Part shown: piece after piece, positions 54,301 to 64,000 of the stretch
How positions within the stretch are numbered: position 1 is the stretch's first letter
Layout of the letters: every line of letters starts with the position of its first letter
Assembly: GCF_003265705.1 (NCBI RefSeq)
Contig: NW_020313288.1
Span: 3,135,616-3,199,615, forward strand
DNA: 64,000 nt
Direction of reading: 5' to 3'
Source of the DNA: Callorhinus ursinus
Taxonomy: Eukaryota; Chordata; Mammalia; Carnivora; Otariidae
Program-made: the position numbers and the translations under genes
The notes under the pieces: generated by a model
The model's database searches: none
Seen by the model: only the letters and a program-made list of their open reading frames with translations
Told to the model about the DNA's origin: nothing

Positions 54301-57300
54301 GGACGCTGGTCTGTGCCCCCCAAGTGTCTACCTCCAACATGCCTGGTACCCCGCTGCATCCTCACCTGCAGCCAGACAATCCTCTGGTACACATCCTGCC
54401 TCATGCTCATCTCCACATCAAACTCAGACAGCTTTTTGTCCGCCTCTGTGCTGGCCATCCGAATGTCCTTAGATGGAGAAACGTGCTGCGGGAAGTCAAG
54501 GATATTCCTCTGAACTGAAACGGGGGGAGAACAAGACAGGTGTGAAAATGGGCCCCAGGTAGAAAGTGGCACATAGCAACCTCACCCCGCCAGGCACGCA
54601 GCTCATCCACGTCTGCCGATCTGTTCAGTGAACGCTCTCTCCACATTGGGCCCTGGGCTGGGTGCTGGAAGGAAGAAAGGGGCATGGTTGTCATCCATGT
54701 CCTCGGGGATCTCACAGTCCGATGGAAACAGACTCAACTCCCAAACTCCAAGGAAAGAAGGACTGTAACAGAGAAGCATGAAAAGATCTAGAGAGGCTAA
54801 AATAACTCGATTCCAGAAAAAGAGTCAGGGCTGCTGATGGCAGCATTTTAAATTCATAAACGATTTTCTAACTTACAGAGCACACTCGCATTTCGTCAGA
54901 GGAAGCATGGGTGGTTGTGAGAACGTAAGCTTTAACAGTCACCGCCTGACCTGGCAACACACCACTAGGAGCCTACATGCAATCACACAAAAATCACATG
55001 CATTCACAGCAGCAGGACTGTGAATAACCCAAGTGGACATGACCCAAATGTCCACTGACAGGTGGGTGGACAAACACAACGTGTCCCCCACACACCGGCA
55101 TGTCAGTTGGCTGTGAACAGAGGCGAGGCGCCCACACACACGGCCCCGGGGACAGACCCTGAGCCCACGACGCTCAGGGAGGGAACCAGACACAGAAGGC
55201 CACACGGGTTGTGAGTCCACGCGGGTGACACGTCTGGAACAGGCTCATCCACAGACAGGAAGGGGGCTCGTGGCGGCCGGGGCATGGGGGTGGGAGTTGG
55301 AGATGGGAAGTGACTGCTGATGGGGACAGGATTTCCCTTTGGGGTGATGGAATGTTCTAGAATTAGACCATGGTGATGGTCGGATAACTGAATATAAAAA
55401 CCACTGAAATGCATGCTTTGAGCAAATTCTATGATATATAAATCAGATCTCAACGGAGCATTTAGTTTTAAAAAGCATACACTCTGCATGAGTAAGATCT
55501 GTATTCAAATCACAGCTTGGTTGCTCCCGTGGCCCCTGGGAAGAACTGCTGCCGGCTGCCCAAGAGTGGACAGTGAAAAGGACAGAAATAGCATCCGTCC
55601 ATCTGGGATTTACAGGCTCACAAGTGCCTGTGACTGCACCAAGTGTGACAACAAAATGGTGCAGGGTGTGGGATTGATGCAAGCAGCCGGTGGTGTGGGA
55701 TCGATGCAAGCAGCCGGTGAGAGCAGAGGGGGCCCGGGAAGGGGCTGCTGAGGGGAGTTAATTTGTGATTGCAGAGAAGCCCAACATCTACCAAAGCAGG
55801 GGGTGTGTGAAGCCCCGAGACGGGAGAGTGTGAGCAAGTGCAAGCGGCCACATGGCCGGGCACTCACACCTCTAAGGAAGGTCAGAGAGGCGCGAACCGC
55901 ACCAAAAGCAACATCAAGGACTCTAGCCTTTGTCCGGAGGGCAGTGGAAAGACACTGAGGGGCTGGCTGGGGGGAATGCCATGATTCAATTTTAGTTTCC
56001 TTTAAAATTCCTTGGAGGGTGGGCACCTGGGTGGGGGGGGGGCTCAGTCGTTAAGCGTCTGCCTTCGGCTCAGGTCATGATCTCAGGGTCCTGGGATCGA
56101 GTCCCGCATCAGGGTCCCTGCTCCTCCCTCTGCCTCTGCCCCTCTTCCACCATGCACACATGCACACGTGTGCCCTCTCTTCCTCTCAAATAAATAAAAT
56201 CTTTAAAAATGAAATAAAATTCCTTGGGCTACTGTGGGGAGAGAGAAAAAAAAAGCTGTAGGAGTGAAGTTGGTGTCTGGCAGGGCTATGCCCAATAGGC
56301 AGGAATTAGCATCATGCAATTGCCAAGAGCCTCTCTAGAAAGAGATGAGGGGGGAGACTGAGCCGCACCCACCTGAAGGCAGCAGAGAAACCCACGGCAT
56401 CTAGCAAACGCGGCACAGGGAGGCTTCGTGAGAACCCCCCAGCAGAGATTCTCAAAGGTTCCCAGAAAAAGGACTTTTGCTAGAGATCCAGGAGCAAGGG
56501 TTTCCTCAGCTCAGAGTTCTCTGCTGCAAGACCCATCTCGGTCTCTTGTCCCCACACCATCAACCTCTACAGAGGGGGCTCAGGGAAGCAGCTCTGCATC
56601 TATTTGAGCACCTCATCCCTCACAAAGGGAGCAAACAGACCCCAAGAAGGAGAGAAGGACCCAGTTGGGTGGTGATGAGGATACCTAATGGCATCAGGTT
56701 ACCCAAAGTGCAGGGGGGAGAAGAAAAGCAAAGGGGGCCAAGTTCAGTTGCTCAGAGAGAAGGAGCAAGAAGTGGCTCTGGTTTGGAGGCTGGCACGGGA
56801 GCCAGCTCCTAGAGGGGAGTGCTGTTAGGCTGTCCTGCTCTGGACCCTCAGATGACGCAGCCCATGAGAACTAAGTATGCCAGGCTGTGCAGCAGGGCAT
56901 GCAGGGGAACCAGCGGCCCTCCGGGCTGCCTCTTGCCCAGCAGATGCCTTTACCCCCAGGCAGCTCCTATATCCATCACCATCCGCCTGGGGAGGAGGAG
57001 GCCTCACCCATGGCCAGGGTCCAGGAGCTCCAAGGCCTGAGCTGCTTCTGCCTCCCTGCCTGGATCCTGACCCGGATTTACCTGTGTAGGACACCTCCAC
57101 ATCAGCCAGCGCCTTGAGGGTACTCTCATAGGACACGTCTTCAAACTTCTGGGAGCCCACCTGGTCATATACACGCTTAGTTTGCTCAATGAGCTCCACA
57201 GTGAGCTCCCCTATTTGCTGGGCGCTCAGGTCCCATCTTAGGTAGTTCACCACGGAGCACGGGGCCGCTGTGTCCAGGGCATCTCCTGCACAGGCTGAAC

Positions 57301-60116
57301 AGAGAAGACAGAGCCCCACACTGAGTGTGTCTGCTCAAGGACAGAAGCAGGGTTAGACTAACCAGGGGTTGGAGGGCAAGGACAGAAGCACGGTTTCCCC
57401 GCGCAGGCAGGCAAGGCCCAAGGGCTTTGTGGGGGTGCACAGGGTGACTGATCCTTTAAAGCACAAGATTCTGCGCCCCGGGAGACACTGGATGATCTCT
57501 GAGGGCGTTTGTGCTTGTCCCAACTGCAGAGCGATACTACTGCGTCAAGTGCAGGGTAGGCGGACGGGGATACTGTTCAACACCCTCTAGGGCCCGAGAC
57601 ACCCCCCCCAGTGACCCAGCCGCAACATCGGCAGAGCTGGGGTGGATATTTGGTATACACCTCCACCTGACTTACTTGATTAAAGGGTGCTACCCCTGAC
57701 ATCCCTTGATGTAATGTGACATTTATACCGTATTGCTTTCCTAAAACAGGAAAAATTCCTTATCACTGCAATGTCCCTAGCCCCAAGAGTTTTTGGATAA
57801 GAGACCGTGGTCTATAAAAACAGCTGCCGCTTAAACTGCTGGGCAGTGTTCAGGGTAAATATGTTTTACTTTCATTCCCTCACTGATCACAGTTCTGAAC
57901 TCTGGCTTCTGTGTGGCCCCCATCGTACAGATGGAGGTCCGGAGATTTGGAGGATTCAAGTCTCACGCCAGCAAGCGGCAGAGGTAGGATTCAAACCGGC
58001 GCAGTCTGACCTCAGCTCCAACCCTGTGAACCAGTGCATCGTGTGCACCTCCCACCTTTGTAAACATCCGATTGTCAGATCTTCCTGCCCCCTTTCCAGG
58101 GCTCCACCCCGCCTCAACCCTTACTGGAGTCTACACCAGGGGTTAGCAAACGACAACCTGTTTTTGTACAGCCCACAGGGTCAAAATGATGTTGCACGAG
58201 ACTAAGTGACTCACCAAGCCTAAACTAGCAAGCCCTTTACAGACGGGTTTGCTGACCCCTGGTCTAACACCATCCACACTCTATTGGGTCTTGCTTAGCA
58301 GGTCTGGACAGCTGGCCTGTGCCTAGCCACACCCGCTTTCTTCAAGGTGTCTCCCAGGCCTTCCCACAGGCTGTCCCATCTGCCCTGAGCCCCAACCCTA
58401 CCAATCCTCCGTTCCATGCTCCTTCCTCAGACGTCCCAATGGCATCCCTGCAGCACCTGCGCGTCTCAAATGCCTACACCTGCCCCAAATTACTTGAATT
58501 AATGAACACAGGCTTGTGTGATCCCCCGGGAGAGTATGGAATGCAGAATAAGTAGAAGCTGCTCCAGGAAACACCCACTTGTGCCCCATTTTCCCCTCTG
58601 GCATGGCAAGGAGTTGACCAGGGCCACAGTGATCCTGGACTACCCGCCTTTTTGTGAATACTAAAGAGGGATGGGATCTTTGCAGGGTACTGCCAGCTGG
58701 GACCCGTGTTTGGCGTCTCTAGGGCAGCGTTTGTTTTTTTTTTTTAACGACATTATCAACATCTATGGCTGGGTCGCCCTCTGGGGTGGGGGTCCACCTG
58801 GGCACTGTAGGGTATTGAACAGCACCCCTGGGGCCCCACCCACTCAATGCCAGGAGCACCCCCAGTCGTGACAACCACAGATGTCCCCAGACACTGCCCA
58901 GTGTCCCCTGGCGTGGCACAATCACCCCAGCTGAGGACCACTAACATACACTAAGTGGGAAAAAGAAAGGCTCTTGAGCCAGGACAGGCCGGATATTCCG
59001 GCCAACTGACTGCCATGAGCTTAGGGAAAATCCTTCTGCTTGCAGAGCATTGTGGACTTCAGAACTGCAGAAAAAAGATGTGGGTCTGTGTTACATTTGG
59101 TGGCAAACAAGGGCTCCAGAAGCTCGGACAAGGTAGGAGATGCGCGTACGCTGAGAACTGTCAGCAAAACCTCCTGCAGGAGCTAGGACTTGAAAACTGG
59201 AGCGGACGCATTCATCCTGTAGTAGTTCAGCTTGCCACCTGCCTGCTCTGTCCCAGGCTAACAATCCTGCTGCCAACAAGGCAGACAACATTCCTGCCCT
59301 CCTGAGGCCTGAAAAACCCTAATTATCATTAATGCAATTATCATCACAGTGGGCTGGAGAAAGAACCCGGGGGGGAAGAGAGACCAGCAAGAGAAAATTC
59401 GGGAGGCACCACACAGCAGCCTGGGCAATTTCCTAAATACAGGACGCACACCTCATCGCTCCCATAACGAAAACCCTTTCAGGACGCCCCCTGTCCTTAA
59501 AATAAAAGGGACTCCCAGCTGTGTTCTCCCCGAAATGACTTGTTGCTACCCAAACGCGCTCCGCGTGCACCTGCCTCCTCGCCTTCGCCCTCGCAGTTCC
59601 CGCCACCTGCGGAGGTCCTCGCGCAGGTCATAGCAGCACAGCTGCTTCTCCCCCGCTGGGCCCGGGCTGATGGGCCACCTCCCCCGAGAAGCCCCTCAGG
59701 GACCGCCCTCTCGAGAGAAGCGCCCTCAGCCCCATCGCCGACCACTCCCTAAAGCCCTGGCTCGCTTCTGGGCGGGATGAACGCCTGTCTCGGGCTCTGC
59801 AACTCCGCCTAGAGCTCACGGTCTCCCCCGGAGTCCGCCCCCAGGGCCCGACCGGTGCTCAGTGGAAGCCACACACTCGGAATTGGCTGAATGAGTGGAG
59901 CTCTGGAAAAGCTGGTTCATTCATTCGGCCGCCGAGGGGGCGGGGTCCCGGGTTCGCCGACCCATCCCCGCCCAGGCTCCAGCCCCTCGAGGGTCACTGG
60001 GCTCGGCTCCTAGGCCCGAGTCGCGACCCCGGGAGAGGCGCGAGGATGGAGGGGACGCCCGGGTCCGGGGAGCGGGGCCGCTCCGAGGGGCAGCCGGTAC
60101 CTGCGGGGGGCTTCAT
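41242..60116 (-). CDS. THOP1: Thimet oligopeptidase, complete 13-exon gene
   Basis: Cytosolic M3-family zinc metallopeptidase that cleaves short peptides such as bradykinin, neurotensin, GnRH and proteasome products. Coding exons read right to left: 60116-60101, 57294-57082, 54514-54366, 53362-53255, 50358-50256, 47772-47612, 46849-46714, 46262-45896, 45565-45364, 43216-43030, 42886-42758, 41992-41856, 41397-41242. All have AG/GT borders, their phases agree throughout, and they total 2064 nt (687 aa plus stop; human has 689). Zinc site HEFGH falls at residues 473-477 and the third ligand is Glu502, the same numbers as in human. The cysteines linked to thiol activation are present at 246, 248 and 253. 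The start ATG begins a MKPPA N-terminus with G at -3. The C-terminus ([10 protein letters not shown]) differs from the human tail. The upstream neighbour is SGTA, head to head. No frame break was seen, so the gene looks functional. Confidence 0.97.
41856..41992 (-). CDS. THOP1: THOP1 exon 12
   Basis: Residues 591-636, [18 protein letters not shown] through [14 protein letters not shown], which holds the conserved substrate-binding His and Tyr residues. The acceptor is ctgtcccag and the donor AGCAAG|gtgagg. Confidence 0.96.
42758..42886 (-). CDS. THOP1: THOP1 exon 11
   Basis: Residues 548-590, [19 protein letters not shown] through EILGVPATP. The acceptor is cccgtcag and the donor GCCAG|gtagcc. 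Confidence 0.95.
43030..43216 (-). CDS. THOP1: THOP1 exon 10, third zinc ligand
   Basis: Residues 486-547. [19 protein letters not shown] places the third zinc ligand at Glu502. The acceptor is cccccacag and the donor ACACAG|gtgccc. Confidence 0.96.
43916..44115 (+). mobile_element. SINEC copy, THOP1 intron 9
   Basis: Flanked by GGATCCCAAC and GGATCCCAGC. Confidence 0.9.
44780..45060 (+). mobile_element. L1 3' tail in THOP1 intron 9
   Basis: CACGACGCTCAGGGAGGGAG and GTGTGAGTCCACGTGGGTGA. The same text occurs at 18920-18990 and 55165-55230, so these are one L1 subfamily. Confidence 0.65.
45364..45565 (-). CDS. THOP1: THOP1 exon 9, zinc-binding HEXXH exon
   Basis: Residues 418-485. Contains [16 protein letters not shown] and the catalytic HEFGH at 473-477, with His473 and His477 as zinc ligands and Glu474 as the general base. 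The acceptor is gtccccag and the donor CTCAG|gtgggt. Confidence 0.97.
45896..46262 (-). CDS. THOP1: THOP1 exon 8, the longest coding exon
   Basis: Residues 296-417, from DELARKL through [15 protein letters not shown] to KFYLDLYP. The acceptor is ctccgcag and the donor CCAAG|gtgcgg. Confidence 0.96.
46714..46849 (-). CDS. THOP1: THOP1 exon 7
   Basis: Residues 251-295, [16 protein letters not shown] through VVATFL. Carries Cys253. The acceptor is ggttccag and the donor CTAG|gtaacc. Confidence 0.95.
47461..47490. repeat. (GAGCCA)4 hexanucleotide repeat
   Basis: Four near-perfect copies in THOP1 intron 6, about 120 nt from exon 6. Confidence 0.8.
47612..47772 (-). CDS. THOP1: THOP1 exon 6
   Basis: Residues 197-250, [19 protein letters not shown] through FNCRCKQ. 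Carries Cys246 and Cys248 of the redox-sensitive cluster. The acceptor is ttcctgtag and the donor AAGCAG|gtggga. Confidence 0.95.
48312..48346. repeat. (TG)n microsatellite, THOP1 intron 5
   Basis: About 17 uninterrupted TG units flanked by TGCACG; likely polymorphic. Confidence 0.95.
50256..50358 (-). CDS. THOP1: THOP1 exon 5
   Basis: Residues 163-196, including [19 protein letters not shown]. The acceptor is ccctccag and the donor GAGCTGG|gtactgg. Confidence 0.94.
51191..51296 (+). mobile_element. Old SINEC copy, THOP1 intron 4
   Basis: GGGGCACCTGGCTGGCTCAG through GTTCAAGCCCCATGTTGGGT, the tRNA-like part only. Confidence 0.8.
51459..51648 (+). mobile_element. SINEC copy, THOP1 intron 4
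   Basis: Plus copy beginning GGGGGCACCTGGGTGGCTCA. Confidence 0.85.
51660..51777 (-). mobile_element. Old SINEC copy, THOP1 intron 4
   Basis: Reverse short form, tail to tail with the preceding copy. Confidence 0.8.
53255..53362 (-). CDS. THOP1: THOP1 exon 4
   Basis: Residues 127-162, [12 protein letters not shown] through [17 protein letters not shown]. The acceptor is ttgctctag and the donor CAGCAA|gtgagt. Confidence 0.94.
54085..54260 (-). mobile_element. Old L1 fragment, antisense, THOP1 intron 3
   Basis: TTTATTGCGGTAAAACAAAA and ACGGTTCAGTGGCCTTAAGG resemble antisense L1M. It ends about 100 nt from THOP1 exon 3. Confidence 0.5.
54366..54514 (-). CDS. THOP1: THOP1 exon 3
   Basis: Residues 77-126, beginning [17 protein letters not shown] and ending RIVWLQ. 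The acceptor is ccgtttcag and the donor CTGCAG|gtgagg. Confidence 0.95.
54870..55450 (+). mobile_element. L1 3' fragment in THOP1 intron 2
   Basis: Runs from CACCGCCTGACCTGGCAACA through GACCCTGAGCCCACGACGCT to GAATATAAAAACCACTGAAA. Confidence 0.65.
55666..55719. repeat. 27-bp tandem repeat, two copies
   Basis: GTGTGGGATTGATGCAAGCA unit at 55666 and again at 55693 with one change (T to C). THOP1 intron 2. Confidence 0.85.
56022..56215 (+). mobile_element. SINEC copy, THOP1 intron 2
   Basis: Flanked by AAAATTCCTTGG duplications; a G-run interrupts its 5' end. Confidence 0.85.
57082..57294 (-). CDS. THOP1: THOP1 exon 2
   Basis: Residues 6-76. The acceptor is ctgttcag and the donor ACAG|gtaaat. 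Contains the family N-terminal text WDLSAQQI and RVYDQVG before the helical domain. Confidence 0.95.
58137..58261. mobile_element. Short hAT-type MITE with terminal inverted repeats
   Basis: CAGGGGTTAGCAAAC at the left end and its complement GTTTGCTGACCCCTG at the right end. The flanking 8-mers GTCTACAC and GTCTAACA look like a diverged 8-bp target-site duplication. THOP1 intron 1. Confidence 0.75.
58720..58945 (-). mobile_element. MER5A hAT transposon relic, antisense
   Basis: GGGCCCCACCCACTCAATGC and GACAACCACAGATGTCCCCA. THOP1 intron 1. Confidence 0.75.
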
Positions 60117-60480
60117 GGCGGGCGGGTGTGCACCGGCGACCCCTCCCTCCACCTGGTCCGCGTCGGCTGCCTCAGCTGCCGCGGCCAGCCGCCTCCGTCC
60201 GCTCAGGGTCCGCAGCAGCCGGGACCGAGGTGCCCGCCGCCCGCGCGCCCGCTGAATGCTGGGAGAGCGCGTGCGCCGAAGGACAGGGCGCACGCGCGCC
60301 CTAGCTCCGCCCACACCGCGAGGCGGTGCTTTGGCAGGCTGACGCCCTCTACGCACGCGCTGGAACCCTCCCTGCCCGTCATTGGCTCTGGCGGCGACAG
60401 GGGCGGAACCTTCGGGGAGGCCCGGGAGGGACGTTTCCATGGAAACCACACACAGCTGGCGCCCGGAAGCCTGTGCACTT
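59540..60480 (-). promoter_or_regulatory. THOP1: THOP1 CpG-island promoter
   Basis: GC- and CpG-dense stretch around the THOP1 start codon. Upstream of the ATG (higher coordinates) there is a GCGCACGCGCGC-like NRF1 palindrome near 60288. A CTCCCAGCATTC element read on the minus strand near 60244-60255 is close to the ZNF143 core. No TATA box was seen. This is typical of a housekeeping promoter; the exact start site cannot be fixed by eye. Confidence 0.7.
60101..60116 (-). CDS. THOP1: THOP1 coding exon 1
   Basis: Encodes MKPPA plus one base of the next codon. The donor reads GCAG|gtaccgg. The exon lies inside a CpG island, and the 5' UTR continues to higher coordinates. Confidence 0.92.
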
Positions 60481-61499
60481 GCGGTTCTTTCTGCCTGGAT
60501 TTCTCGGCCTGGGCTTTTAGCTCCCGTATTAATTTGCGCTTGCCCCCTTTCTACTTTTATAACTGTATTGGGCTGATTTTGCAGGTTTTCTCCCGCACCT
60601 GAGGGCGTCACGTTAGTAACCCCTTACCATCCAGATCTCAGGCGCTTTTTGTAGATTATCCCAACCAGCGTCCTACCCAACTTCTAGCATCGAACGAATA
60701 TAGGCGGGACACATGTATCAGCAGAATCCGGTGAATCAATTAAATTAAAGGCAGCTTAAAAAAAAATCGAGAAAGCTTCAGTAAATGAATCCGGGACTTC
60801 AAACAACAGGTGTTTTTAAACGGTGCGGTATTCTAACCTATAACTATTGTAAGTCCATTAAAACAAAACTAAATCTTGAAGTAAGAGGCCCAGGGAGGAA
60901 AATTTACTAGAGTTAAAATGGCCAAAAAACCCACTCCCCTTATTTCTGCAAAAGAAATTAAAGAACACCGGGCTTTAAACATGCATGCGTTTTAAATAGG
61001 ATAGAAGTGAGTTAGGAGAACACTTCTTGCAACTGCAACACTAACGGTGATCAGTTGTGAGTCATCTAGGGAACTTCCTCATCACTCACCCTCTACTAAG
61101 CCCACCAAGCTTTATCCTACTTAACCTTCATTTTCGCTGTTTTCCGTTACCTGGAGTTTTCTCCCTCATCCTCCAAATCCACCTCGACGAGGTGGATCTT
61201 CCCTAACCATCCCGGCCCACCTGCCTCCCCATAGTCCCGGCACGCCATTTTTTCTTTATAGAGCTTGCCGTCAGGTGAAGAGGGTTCGTTTACGTCCTAG
61301 TGTGCTAGTTTGTAGTTCGTCGACCCCAGTACAAGGTAGTGGGAGCGAACACTTCCCTGGTTTTCACAGTTGGTGTGCAGGAAGTACTTGTTGGCTATTA
61401 GGCACCTGCTCTAAACATACATGTCTGTGTTCCTTCACGTCTTGTGCGTTGAATGAAGGAAAGAATGCGTTTGTGGGCGGATGTGTGGGTGAGTAAGTG

Positions 61500-62120
61500 T
61501 AAAAGATCGCGGGCAACAGTCGCTCCCATTCACAGAGCGCCTGTGCGGCTCCAGGCGCCGGATACCCGAACGCAGCAACACCACGTGGCCGGCTCGTGCA
61601 CGTGACCGGTTCTGCGGAACGCGCCGGAGTCCGCCACCGTCCCACCATGCACCGCTCCATTCCCGCTCGAGAGGGGAAATCGGTCCTGATTTCCGGCCTC
61701 CGTTCGGTCGCAGAGGTCAGTTGCCCTAACGACCAGCTCGCCCCCACCTCTAAGTTACGTCACTTCTCCCCACGCCCGCCTCGATAAGTAACGCGCCTGC
61801 GCAGAATAAAACTCAACGGGAGCCGGCGCCTTCCGCGCAGGCGTCGCGGCCGGGGGCGGGGCCGGGCAGCGCCGCGGTGCGCAGGCGCAGCCGTCGGTGG
61901 GTCGGCGTTCGGCCGCCTGAGAGGTGAGTCGTGGAGGGGGTGCCCGGCGTTGTGCCGGGTGTGCTTGGGGTCCGCGGCTCGGAGCTCCCGGGGCTCCAGG
62001 GCCCGTAAGGGGAGGTTGGTCTGGGGCTGGGGTCGCCGCGATCCACTGGCGGCTGTGAGTGGGCGGCGCGAAGGGGAAACTGAGGAAGGGTGGCGTCGGG
62101 CAGGCCCTCGCCGGCCCTGG
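61500..62120 (+). promoter_or_regulatory. SGTA: CpG-island promoter, likely SGTA
   Basis: CpG-rich interval without a TATA box. Visible elements are a CRE half-palindrome TTACGTCA at 61755-61762, an NRF1-like GCGCCTGCGCAG near 61793, a GGGGCGGGGCC Sp1 site near 61854, and a full NRF1-type TGCGCAGGCGCA at 61878-61889 just before a splice donor. In human, SGTA lies head to head with THOP1 at a similar distance, which supports the assignment. Confidence 0.65.
61870..61923 (+). other. SGTA: Probable non-coding first exon of SGTA (5' UTR)
   Basis: A strong donor GAG|gtgagtc follows at 61924 inside the CpG island. SGTA encodes a small glutamine-rich TPR co-chaperone of the tail-anchored protein pathway. 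Its ATG exon (MDNKKRLAY...) was not found before the window end, so only the untranslated exon and part of intron 1 are present. The assignment is by synteny and the 5' limit is a guess. Confidence 0.5.
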
Positions 62121-62259
62121 TCAACCTCCCCAGGCCCGGGAAATGCTGCTTCGCGGGCCCGTGCGTGGACAGCCGGAGGTGAAAATGTCCCGCAAGCAGT
62201 GAGGGTGTCCTCTGCTGCCCCGGAAACACAGCCCCTTTGAGTGGGGACCCCCGTTCGTG

Positions 62260-62690
62260 GGGCGCAGGTCGGGGTCCTGTCCCAGAGCCGCCACTCTCCA
62301 CCTGGCCAGCCTCTTGGCTTCCCGGAGCCTCAGTTTCCCCTGCTGTAAAACGGGCGTCGTCACGGTCCTTGCCAGATTGAGTGGGGTAGGGGGTGGGGGT
62401 ATGGGGAAGATTAAAGCGGCAGGGCCCCCCCGCAAAGTGAGAGCTTAATAGCGGCTGTTAGGTCTTTCACAGCTCGGGTCTTCTGTCGGTTGTGCTAGAA
62501 GTGGGAAGGAGCTGGGGCTGAGGACCAGCTCCACCTCCTCTCACTGGCTGTGTGAGCTGGGGCAGATCGCTTCCCTCTCTGAGCAGCGCTTTTCTTCTAA
62601 AACGGGAATCCTAGAAGAGCGTGCTTCCTAGGCTCTCTGTGAAGTTGAATAAGCAGAACATTCTCTGCTCAGGTTCCTTCTGCTTGTTAA
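62260..62690 (+). mobile_element. Two MIR fragments
   Basis: CCGGAGCCTCAGTTTCCCCT near 62323 and CTGGCTGTGTGAGCTGGGGC near 62544 are MIR core text. They are two separate copies in the same orientation. Confidence 0.6.
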
Positions 62691-62824
62691 GAGTTTACTA
62701 GAGAACGACTGGTTTATTGGGTGTGAGAAAACGTGTGCAGTCTGCATCCCTTACGCTGCAGGATGTTCCGTTTCCTTTGGTTTTCTCTCTCTGATTGGTC
62801 TGTCTGCTTTTCTTCTCCCCAGAC

Positions 62825-63035
62825 CAGTGGTCTTATCGCCCTGGGGGACACAGGGCAATGTCTGGGGGTCATTTGTTGTGGCCACGACTGGGTGTACTCC
62901 TGGCAGCAAGTGGGTGGGGGCCAGGGATGCTGCCTAACCTGGCGGTGCCCAGGACTTCCCCACGGAGAACCGTCCACAGTGTCCACAGTGGGGAAGTTAA
63001 ACCTTCCTCTAGACCAGTGCTTCCTCACCGGCATG
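62825..63035 (+). mobile_element. MER5A hAT transposon relic
   Basis: CAGGGCAATGTCTGGGGGTC and GGGTGGGGGCCAGGGATGCT follow MER5A. Probable SGTA intron 1. Confidence 0.75.
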
Positions 63036-63134
63036 AGCTGTGCGCAGGGGGGTGGGGTATGAACTCAAGAAAACGTGCAGGTTTTGTGGGGAGAGGAAAG
63101 GGCACTTCGGAGTTTAGGAGGCTCTGGAGTCCCG

Positions 63135-63260
63135 ATTGCTGGGCTCAAAATTCCTGGTTTGCGTCTTCTAAGCTGGGTGACCTCGGGTAGCACCCCCATC
63201 TTTCTGAACCTCAGTTTTTCCTTCTGTACAATGGGGATCGGCATAAACAACCCGGGACTC
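63135..63260 (+). mobile_element. MIR fragment
   Basis: GCTGGGTGACCTCGGGTAGC and AACCTCAGTTTTTCCTTCTG. Confidence 0.6.
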
Positions 63261-63601
63261 GGCTGACTGTGAGCAGGGGGCCAAATCCCAGCTGCAGCCT
63301 GTTTCAGCAAATGAAGTTTTGTGGGCGCAGTCCATCACAAAACCTCTGACTGCTTTTGCACAAGACCAAAGTTGAGTGGTTTCCACAGAAGCCCTGTGGC
63401 CCTTTTCAGAAAATGATCACTGATCCCCTCCATAAGTGATTGCATGCACCGCACTGAGCTCGGGGCCTGGAAACTGCTCAGCACGCCAAGGATTTCACCT
63501 GAGGTTTATAACTCAGTCTTTCAGGAGGGGTGAGCAACTGTAAACGGGGTTAAGCTCTGCCCCAGATTGTGAGCTATAGTCTTAACTTTGAGCCTACATT
63601 T

Positions 63602-63788
63602 TCTTTTAAAGATTTTATTTATTTGACAGAGAGACAGCCAGAGAGGGAACACAAGCAGGGGGAGTGGGAGAGGGAGAAGCAGGCTTCCCACCGAGCAGGG
63701 AGCCCAGTGCAGGGCTCTATCCCAGGACCCTGGGATCACGACCTGAGCCGAAGGCAGACGGTCAACGACTGAGCCACCCGGGCGCCCC
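63602..63788 (-). mobile_element. SINEC copy
   Basis: Reverse copy ending CCACCCGGGCGCCCC. Confidence 0.9.
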
Positions 63789-64000
63789 AATTTTTTTTTT
63801 TTTTAACCAAGACCCAACACTAGCCCCTGTGGGAAATGCTCAGCAAGGGGGTTGAAGGAATAAAGGAAACTGTTGGTAGGTAGGCAAGACCCAAGGTTTG
63901 TTGTCTCTTCTGGTCTTCCCAGAGAACTTGGTCGGGTGGCTCTGGATTTGACAGGGATCTAATGTTTTCCCAAGACCATACGGAGCAGACACTGCTGAGT

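Larger units (their letters stand above)
61924..64000 (+). other. SGTA: Probable SGTA intron 1 (to window edge)
   Basis: No coding exon was recognised. It holds MIR fragments (about 62260-62460, 62500-62690, 63135-63260), a MER5A relic and a minus-strand SINE. Confidence 0.45.

Noticed and set aside
59895..60602. Plus-strand 235-codon open frame over THOP1 exon 1
   Set aside because: Antisense to a CpG-island promoter, low-complexity composition and no family resemblance.

Overview
This is mammalian nuclear DNA, almost certainly from an arctoid carnivore (bear, seal or mustelid group). About thirty copies of the tRNA-Lys-derived carnivore SINE (SINEC/CAN-SINE) lie on both strands, many with target-site duplications. 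The dog-specific SINEC_Cf form is absent. Gene order matches human 19p13.3 read in reverse: SGTA, THOP1, ZNF554, then a further KRAB zinc-finger gene that synteny suggests is ZNF555. Gene identities come from reading spliced exons by eye, with no database search.

Layout. 1.5-3.0 kb: CpG island with the first exon of a minus-strand KRAB-ZNF gene that leaves the window to the left (probably ZNF555); its promoter holds an array of CCAAT boxes. 3-8.5 kb: repeats. 8.77-21.9 kb: ZNF554 on the minus strand, with four coding exons that join without a frame break into 508 codons plus a non-coding CpG-island exon 1. 22-26 kb: LINE and LTR relics. 26.1-33.0 kb: a broken vomeronasal type-2 receptor (V2R) pseudogene on the plus strand, cut by a SINE. 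33-40.9 kb: intergenic repeats. 41.2-60.1 kb: complete THOP1 on the minus strand, 13 exons and 687 codons, with every splice junction in phase. 60.2-61.9 kb: head-to-head promoter interval. From about 61.87 kb rightwards: the likely untranslated first exon and intron 1 of SGTA on the plus strand.

The genes do not form a pathway. THOP1 is a cytosolic zinc oligopeptidase, ZNF554 a KRAB transcriptional repressor, and the V2R relic a lost pheromone receptor.

The most unusual structure is at 11.21-11.51 kb in a ZNF554 intron. An old L1 fragment is interrupted by two joined pieces of ZNF554's own zinc-finger exon (about 2 kb away), followed by a block nearly identical to another L1 fragment 2.65 kb away. 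It looks like a replication template-switch scar. No RNA genes, CRISPR arrays or prokaryotic features were seen.
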